From BOG-931 sp963781725 (GTDB lineage Bacteria > Pseudomonadota > Alphaproteobacteria > Rhizobiales > Xanthobacteraceae): DNA of 64,000 nt. The stretch's first letter is position 1. Every line of letters starts with the position of its first letter. Shown piece by piece: positions 59,259-64,000 of the stretch. The stretch covers positions 3,410,001-3,474,000 of the forward strand of contig CAWAGV010000002.1 in assembly GCA_963781725.1 (NCBI GenBank), given 5' to 3'. Both the position numbers and the translations under genes were made by a program. The notes beneath the pieces are model-generated. The model did not search any database and had not been told where the DNA came from. It saw only the letters and a list, made by a program, of their open reading frames with translations.

Positions 59259-60425
59259 ATGACGCTTCAGCAGAATACCGACCGCATCCAGACCACGCAT
59301 ATCGGCAGCCTGCCGCGCCCGCATGCGCTGCTCGACATCATGAAGGCGAAGTACGGCGGGCAGCCGTACAACCAGAAAACCTACGACGAGATGGTTGCGG
59401 AGGCGGTGAAAGAGGTCATCCGCAAACAAGTCGAATGCGGCATCGATATCGTCACCGACGGCGAGTTCTCCAAGCCGGGTTTTTTCACTTACATCCAGGA
59501 GCGCCTGGAAGGCTTTGAGCGGCGGCCGGACCAGAAGCTCAAGCTGTTCGCCCAGGAGGTCGCGGCCTTTCCCGAATATTATGCCGAGTACTTCAAGCAG
59601 GCGATGATGGGCGGCGCAATTGTCGGCCTCGCGCCAGTGGTTTGCGTCGGGCCGGTGAAATATCGCGGCGAGAAATCCGTCAAGGCCGACATCGACAACG
59701 TCAAGAAAGCGGCGGCGGCCGCCGGCGTGCCTGATCATCACGTCTTCTTGCCGGCAACGGCGGCGTCCGGTGTCGGCATCAACGAATACTACAAGTCCGA
59801 CGAGGACTATTTCCATGCGCTTGCCGGCGAACTCGCCAAGGAATATCGCGCCATCGTCGATGCCGGGATTCTGGTTCAGATCGACGATCCCTTCCTGCCG
59901 GATATTTTCTTCGAGCCCGACCTCGACCGCGCGCAGATGAAGCGCCGTGCCGAAATCTACGTGGAAGCGACCAACATCGCGCTGAAGGGAATTCCGCCGG
60001 AGAAGATCCGCTTTCACACCTGCTACGGCATCAACGAGGGGCCGCGGCTTTACGAAGCGGCGCTGGCTGACATCATCGAATATGTGCTCAAGATCAATGC
60101 CGGCTCGTACAGCTTCGAGGCGGCGAACCCGCGCCACGAGCACGAGTACCATCTGTTCGAGCGCATCAAGCTTCCCGAAGGCAAGGTGCTGGCGCCGGGG
60201 ATGATCACGCACGCCAGCAACATCGTCGAGCATCCGGAACTGATCGCCGAACGGATCGTGCGTTTCGCCAAACTGGTCGGCCGTGAAAACGTCATGGCCG
60301 CCGCCGACTGCGGATTTTCGTCGCAGGCGCTGTACCGCACCGAAGTGCATCCCACCGTCGTCTGGGAAAAGTTCAAGGCGCTGCGGCAAGGCGCCGATCT
60401 CGCCACCAAGCAATTGTGGCGATGA
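59259..60425 (+). CDS. MetE C-terminal-like (methionine synthase II) methyltransferase-family protein
   Basis: A 388-residue single TIM-barrel related to the catalytic half of cobalamin-independent methionine synthase (UROD/MetE-like fold). The zinc ligands look intact: His253 and Cys255 in RFHTCYGINEG, and Cys351 in AADCGFSS, with an acidic residue between them (SYSFEAANPRHEHE). The N-terminal half of true MetE is missing. Stand-alone members act on methylated or epoxide thiols (epoxyalkane:CoM transferase-like) or unknown methyl donors. It lies 7 bases after the racemase-like gene and overlaps the next gene by 4 bases. Confidence 0.85.
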   Translation: MTLQQNTDRIQTTHIGSLPRPHALLDIMKAKYGGQPYNQKTYDEMVAEAVKEVIRKQVECGIDIVTDGEFSKPGFFTYIQERLEGFERRPDQKLKLFAQEVAAFPEYYAEYFKQAMMGGAIVGLAPVVCVGPVKYRGEKSVKADIDNVKKAAAAAGVPDHHVFLPATAASGVGINEYYKSDEDYFHALAGELAKEYRAIVDAGILVQIDDPFLPDIFFEPDLDRAQMKRRAEIYVEATNIALKGIPPEKIRFHTCYGINEGPRLYEAALADIIEYVLKINAGSYSFEAANPRHEHEYHLFERIKLPEGKVLAPGMITHASNIVEHPELIAERIVRFAKLVGRENVMAAADCGFSSQALYRTEVHPTVVWEKFKALRQGADLATKQLWR

Positions 60426-61435
60426 AGGCGCTGCTTGCCGTGCTGCTTTCGCTTGCGGCCGCAGGCTCGGCGCAAGCGGATGACGTGGCGAGCTTCTATC
60501 GCGGCAAGCAGGTTCGCTTCATCGTCGGATCGGCCGCGGGCGGCACCTACGACTTGCTCGCGCGGATCGTGGCGCAGCATTTGCCGGCGCATATTCCCGG
60601 CAATCCCTCCATCATCGTGCAGAACCAGCCGACCGCGGGCGGCGCGGTGATGGTGAACCAGCTTTATGCGCTCGGCCCCAGGGACGGTACGGTGATCGGC
60701 GTGCCGCTCAACAGCGCGCCGGCGGCGCCGTTGCTGCAACCGGCGGCGGCGCATTACGATTCCGCGAAGCTGATCTGGCTCGGCAGCACCCACGCCGAGC
60801 CTTACGTGGCTTATGTCTGGCACACCGCGCCGGTGCAAAGCCTCGACGATGTGTTCACTAAGCCGCTCATCGTCGCCGCAACGACACCCGGCACGACCAT
60901 GAGCGATTTTCCAATGCTGACCAACGCCGTGCTCGACACCAAATTCAAGATCGTGCCCGGCTACGCCTCAACGCCGCAGATGAACCAGGCATTGGAGCGC
61001 GGGGAGGCCGAAGGCGTCGCCGGATTTGGCTGGTTTGCGCTCAATGCGCAGGTGCCGCAGTGGATTACCGAGAAGAAGATCAAAGTGATCGCCCAATTCG
61101 GCTTTGCGCGCAGCCATCGCCTGCCGGATGTGCCGCTGATGATCAATCTGGCAAAGACGCCGGCGGACCGGCAGGCGCTGGCGATGCTGTTCGGACGGAC
61201 GGAATACGGCCGGCCATACTTTCTGCCGCCGGGTGTGCCTGCCGATCGCGTCGAAGCGTTGCGGCGGGCTTTTGAGGACACCATGAAGGACGAAAGCTTC
61301 ACCGCCGATGCGGCTCGGATTGGCTTCGAAGTCGACCCGTTGACCGGCGAGCAGGTCCAGGCGCTGGTCGATACAATGGCAAGCACGCCGCCCGAGGTCA
61401 TGGCGCGGGTCCGTGCGGCGCTCAACGAGCCATAG
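60422..61435 (+). CDS. Bug-type substrate-binding protein, divergent
   Basis: A 337-residue protein with a signal peptide (KALLAVLLSLAAAGSAQA) and a more divergent Bug/TctC-like fold: YRGKQVRFIVGSAAGGTYDLLARIVAQHLPAHIPGNPSIIVQNQPTAGG across residues about 25-75, and GPRDGTVIGVP. The ATG overlaps the MetE-like stop as ATGA, so translation is coupled and the ligand probably belongs to the same pathway. No TctAB permease follows. Confidence 0.85.
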   Translation: MKALLAVLLSLAAAGSAQADDVASFYRGKQVRFIVGSAAGGTYDLLARIVAQHLPAHIPGNPSIIVQNQPTAGGAVMVNQLYALGPRDGTVIGVPLNSAPAAPLLQPAAAHYDSAKLIWLGSTHAEPYVAYVWHTAPVQSLDDVFTKPLIVAATTPGTTMSDFPMLTNAVLDTKFKIVPGYASTPQMNQALERGEAEGVAGFGWFALNAQVPQWITEKKIKVIAQFGFARSHRLPDVPLMINLAKTPADRQALAMLFGRTEYGRPYFLPPGVPADRVEALRRAFEDTMKDESFTADAARIGFEVDPLTGEQVQALVDTMASTPPEVMARVRAALNEP

Positions 61436-61518
61436 GAATTGCAAGCCCTGGGAATTCGCAGAATCCGCCCGCTTGCACGCAGGCGCGCAGACCATGGATA
61501 ATGGGATGTCAGCCAATC

Positions 61519-61526
61519 AAGGAGAG
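61519..61526 (+). promoter_or_regulatory. Strong Shine-Dalgarno that decides the LLM gene start
   Basis: AAGGAGAG stands 3 bases before GTG 61530. The earlier in-frame ATGs at 61494 and 61506 have nothing comparable, so GTG is taken as the start. Confidence 0.75.
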
Positions 61527-61529
61527 ACC

Positions 61530-62684
61530 GTGCACGCTCCGCAAACGTCCACGCGCGATGGCTCGCTCGCCGCCCGGCGCGCGATGTATTCCAATAACAA
61601 GCTGCAAATCGGCCTGTTCGGCGCCAACTGTTCGTCCGGCCGCGCCGTGACGCTGGTGCCCGAGCGGTGGTCGGGCAATTGGCCCGACAATAAACGGCTG
61701 GCGATCATGGCGGACGATGCCGGGATCGACTTCCTGCTGCCGATCGGCCGCTGGAAGGGGTACGGCGGCGACACCGACTATCAAGGCACCACGCTCGAGA
61801 CGATCACCTGGGCGACCGGGCTTCTCGGAGCGACCAAGCGCATCACGGTGTTCGGCACGGTCCATGCGCCGATCTTCAATCCCGTGGTGGCGGCCAAGGA
61901 GATGGTCACCGCCGATCATATTTCGGAAGGCCGCTTCGGGCTGAATATCGTCGTCGGCTGGAATGAGGGCGAGTTCGACATGTTCGGCGTCGCGCAACGC
62001 GAGCACGGCGACCGTTACGAATTTGCCCAGGAATGGATCGACGTCATCAAGATGATCTGGTCCGACCGCGAGGATTTCGACTTCGACGGCAAGTACCTGC
62101 ACATGAAGAACATCCGCGGCAAGCCGAAGCCGTTCGGCGGTACCCGTCCGGTGATCATGAACGCCGGTGCGTCGGCGACCGGCCAGACGTTTGCGGTCAA
62201 AAACTGCGATGCTTTCTTCCTGCAGGCGTCACGGACTTCGCTTGGGGATACCCAGCAGAAAGTCCGCGCCGCGCAAGCGTCGGCGCGCGATCAGGGCCGC
62301 GAGATCGGCTGTTATACGGTTGGTGTGGTGACTTGCCGCCCGACCAAAAAAGAGGCCGAAGAATATTTCCACCATTGCATTGTCGAACAGGCCGACTGGA
62401 AAGCTGTCGATCTTATCCTCGGGTTGAAGAATATCTCGCCGCAAACCGTGCCGATGGAGGAATTCCTGCTCAAGCGCAGTCAATATGCCCAAGGCATGGG
62501 CGGTCTCCCGATCATCGGCGATCCGGACCTCGTCGCGGCGCAGATCGCGGACCTGAGCAAGGCCGGCCTCACTGGCATCGCGCTGTCCCTGGTGAACTAT
62601 GCCGATGAGCTGCCGTATTTCTGCGATGAGGTGATCGGCAGGCTCGAACGCATGGGGATACGCGAAAAGCCGGTAAGGTCCTGA
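61530..62684 (+). CDS. LLM-class flavin-dependent monooxygenase
   Basis: A 384-residue bacterial luciferase-fold enzyme. Family text: NNKLQIGLFGANCSSG, WATGLLGATKRITVFGTVHAPIFNPVVAAKEMVTADHISEGRFGLNIVVGWNEGEFDMFG, and GTRPVIMNAGASATGQTFAVKNCDAFF (residues between, in order). It is closest in appearance to the RutA / dimethylsulfone monooxygenase group, which oxidises with reduced FMN from a separate reductase. The substrate is unknown. The start is GTG 61530 on ribosome-site evidence. It ends the operon that starts with the racemase-like gene. Confidence 0.9.
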   Translation: MHAPQTSTRDGSLAARRAMYSNNKLQIGLFGANCSSGRAVTLVPERWSGNWPDNKRLAIMADDAGIDFLLPIGRWKGYGGDTDYQGTTLETITWATGLLGATKRITVFGTVHAPIFNPVVAAKEMVTADHISEGRFGLNIVVGWNEGEFDMFGVAQREHGDRYEFAQEWIDVIKMIWSDREDFDFDGKYLHMKNIRGKPKPFGGTRPVIMNAGASATGQTFAVKNCDAFFLQASRTSLGDTQQKVRAAQASARDQGREIGCYTVGVVTCRPTKKEAEEYFHHCIVEQADWKAVDLILGLKNISPQTVPMEEFLLKRSQYAQGMGGLPIIGDPDLVAAQIADLSKAGLTGIALSLVNYADELPYFCDEVIGRLERMGIREKPVRS

Positions 62685-62760
62685 CGCTCGTTCGGCGGAA
62701 CTAAATTCACAGAACAATTTTGCGGGTTAGGCGTTGTCTTGGGATTCCAGGAGAACGCTT

Positions 62761-63249
62761 ATGGCTAAATCCAAATCTGACTCAGCCGAAATAGACATTT
62801 CCCGCAAACGTCTGGCCGAATTGCTTAACGAAGATCTGTCCCGCGAATTTCAGGCAATTATCGCGTATGTGAATTATTCGCAGGTGCTCAAAGGCGCCGA
62901 ATACATGGATATTGCCGGCCAGTTGGAAATCCACGCCAAGCAGGAGCTGGATCACGCGCTGGCGATTGCACGGCAAATCGACTACCTCGGCGAAATGCCG
63001 ACGGTCACCCCCAAACCGGTGAAAACGTCAAACCGCGCCAAGGATATGCTGCGCTTCGATCTCGACAATGAAAACGAGACCGTACGCAATTACCGCGACC
63101 GGATCCGTCAATGCGAAGCGCTCGGCGAATTTGCGATGGCGGAGCAGATCCGCAAAATCCTGGCACAGGAGCAGGACCATCAGATTGATCTTGCGACAGC
63201 TCTGGGTATCGAAGTGCCGGATATGAGCAAGAAGTCGGGCAAGGACTAG
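62761..63249 (+). CDS. Ferritin-like di-iron protein (bacterioferritin-type fold)
   Basis: A 162-residue four-helix-bundle protein. Metal ligands are visible as Glu in LSREFQAIIAYVNY, Glu-x2-His in LEIHAKQELDHALAIA, and Glu and Glu-x2-His in the second half (FDLDNENETVRNYRDRI, AQEQDHQIDLA). It lacks an obvious haem-binding Met at the bacterioferritin position, so it is called ferritin-like rather than Bfr. It may store or oxidise iron. CAGGAGA precedes ATG 62761. It stands between the LLM gene and the converging MetF-like gene. Confidence 0.85.
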   Translation: MAKSKSDSAEIDISRKRLAELLNEDLSREFQAIIAYVNYSQVLKGAEYMDIAGQLEIHAKQELDHALAIARQIDYLGEMPTVTPKPVKTSNRAKDMLRFDLDNENETVRNYRDRIRQCEALGEFAMAEQIRKILAQEQDHQIDLATALGIEVPDMSKKSGKD

Positions 63250-63271
63250 CACGGCTGGCTGACCGGCGTTC

Positions 63272-64000
63272 TCAAGCACGCGTCAGGGAATCTGGCGAGG
63301 TGGCGGTAAAGCCGCCCGATCCATCAAGGACAATGCGTCCGTCGGCGACCGCGCGCGTCCAGCGCGCGGTGGCGGGCACGCCGCCGAACGAGAAGAAGTG
63401 CGCGCTCACGTTTTCCGGTGCGGCATTCGCGAGCGCGCAAATAAGATCGTCCGGCACCGTCAGGGCGAACATCTGGCGCAGTAATCCCGTGCGCCGTGCC
63501 AGCGCATGAGCCGAGCTCCTTACGCCGCAACGGCTTGCATAGCGTAACAACGAACCGATGGACGTTGGACCGGCCAGTCCGACGCGAACCGGATGATCGA
63601 ACCCGAACGTGCGCAGGCGCGCTACGTAATCGAGAATAGCCGTCGCGTCGAAACAGAACTGGGTGACGATTTCCACCGTAAGTCCTGTCGTCTCCGCGGC
63701 CGCGATCTTTTCGGTCAGCGCGCGGAACAGCTGATGGTCGCTGACGCGCGGATGGCCTTGCGGGTAGCCGGCAATCCCGAGCGCGCGGATGCCGCGGCGG
63801 CGGAATAGCCCGCTGTCGATGGCGTCGGCGGCGGAGCGGAACGGTCCATACGTCTCGCGGTCGCCGGCAATGACGAGGATGCGCTGGACGTCGGCCTCGC
63901 CGTTCAGGCGGGCGATAAAATCGTCGAGCGCATGGACGCTTTCAAAATTGCGCACCGCGACGTGCGGCACCGGTTCAAAACCGCAGGCGCGCAACCGGAT
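63272..64000 (-). CDS. Methylenetetrahydrofolate reductase-like protein (partial, 5' end outside the window)
   Basis: About 243 codons of a MetF-like TIM barrel are present; the start lies beyond the right edge. Features: PHVAVRNFESVHALDDFIARL, ILVIAGDRETYGPFRSA, GIAGYPQGHPRVSD, and TQFCFDATAILDYVARLRTFGFDHPVRVGLAGP (each in order). True MetF reduces methylene-THF with FAD. This is a divergent member, possibly a C1-transfer enzyme tied to the MetE-like gene nearby. It converges on the ferritin-like gene. Confidence 0.85.
   Translation of the reverse strand: MRLRACGFEPVPHVAVRNFESVHALDDFIARLNGEADVQRILVIAGDRETYGPFRSAADAIDSGLFRRRGIRALGIAGYPQGHPRVSDHQLFRALTEKIAAAETTGLTVEIVTQFCFDATAILDYVARLRTFGFDHPVRVGLAGPTSIGSLLRYASRCGVRSSAHALARRTGLLRQMFALTVPDDLICALANAAPENVSAHFFSFGGVPATARWTRAVADGRIVLDGSGGFTATSPDSLTRA

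Noticed and set aside
1..64000. CRISPR arrays, insertion sequences, prophage or conjugation genes
   Set aside because: No regularly spaced repeats, transposase or integrase motifs, or phage structural genes were seen anywhere.

Overview
This is a 64 kb, GC-rich, almost wholly coding stretch of chromosome from an alphaproteobacterium, most likely a Rhizobiales member close to Bradyrhizobiaceae/Xanthobacteraceae. The evidence is the six-gene very-long-chain fatty acid cluster for lipid A (acpXL to lpxXL), a class II DAHP synthase, DUF2059 and DUF2865 proteins, rhizobial-type palindromic intergenic repeats, and many orphan Bug/TctC-type binding proteins. No rRNA, tRNA, CRISPR array, insertion sequence or prophage was recognised.

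Layout. 0-9.8 kb is housekeeping: the rpiA end, a DUF2059 protein, glutathione reductase, class II DAHP synthase, an omptin-like outer-membrane barrel, glutamine-dependent NAD synthetase, a DUF2865 protein, a marR-maiA pair and a DoxX protein. 9.8-18.8 kb is accessory: repeats, an LssY_C membrane protein, small secreted proteins, a truncated DUF3224 gene, DUF1330, a LysR regulator with a Bug protein, and an alpha/beta hydrolase-NmrA operon. 19-21.2 kb is the most damaged part: cysS carries four frameshifts, all in its last third, and the next gene (GNAT) carries two. 21.2-31 kb holds two tiny membrane proteins, citramalate synthase, a lytic transglycosylase, a LOG protein, an Atm1-type ABC exporter, psd-pssA (phosphatidylethanolamine synthesis) and a DctP-like protein with a long Pro/Ala-rich tail. 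31-40.8 kb contains a GST, an Inh-type lipoprotein, an FAD monooxygenase, mmsA, a stand-alone motAB pair, kup, a rhodanese and a LivK-like protein. 40.8-46.1 kb is the lipid A very-long-chain acyl cluster, read leftwards and tightly overlapped. 46-52 kb holds small enzymes, including a PCuAC copper chaperone and an OYE reductase.

52-64 kb looks like a catabolic and uptake region. It has two metal-site-degenerate M24 (creatinase-like) paralogues with a nitroreductase and an NMT1-type binding protein; two tandem Bug proteins; and an arylmalonate-decarboxylase/maleate-isomerase-like enzyme followed by a MetE-like methyltransferase, a Bug protein and an LLM monooxygenase. A ferritin-like gene and a MetF-like gene follow. 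A transport-coupled demethylation or ring-fragment pathway fits, but the substrate is unknown.

The main points for follow-up are the frameshift cluster at 19.9-21.0 kb, the 52-64 kb gene set, the DctP-like protein with its extension, the ketosynthase-like protein without an active-site cysteine in the acpXL cluster, and a set of short tandem duplications at gene ends.
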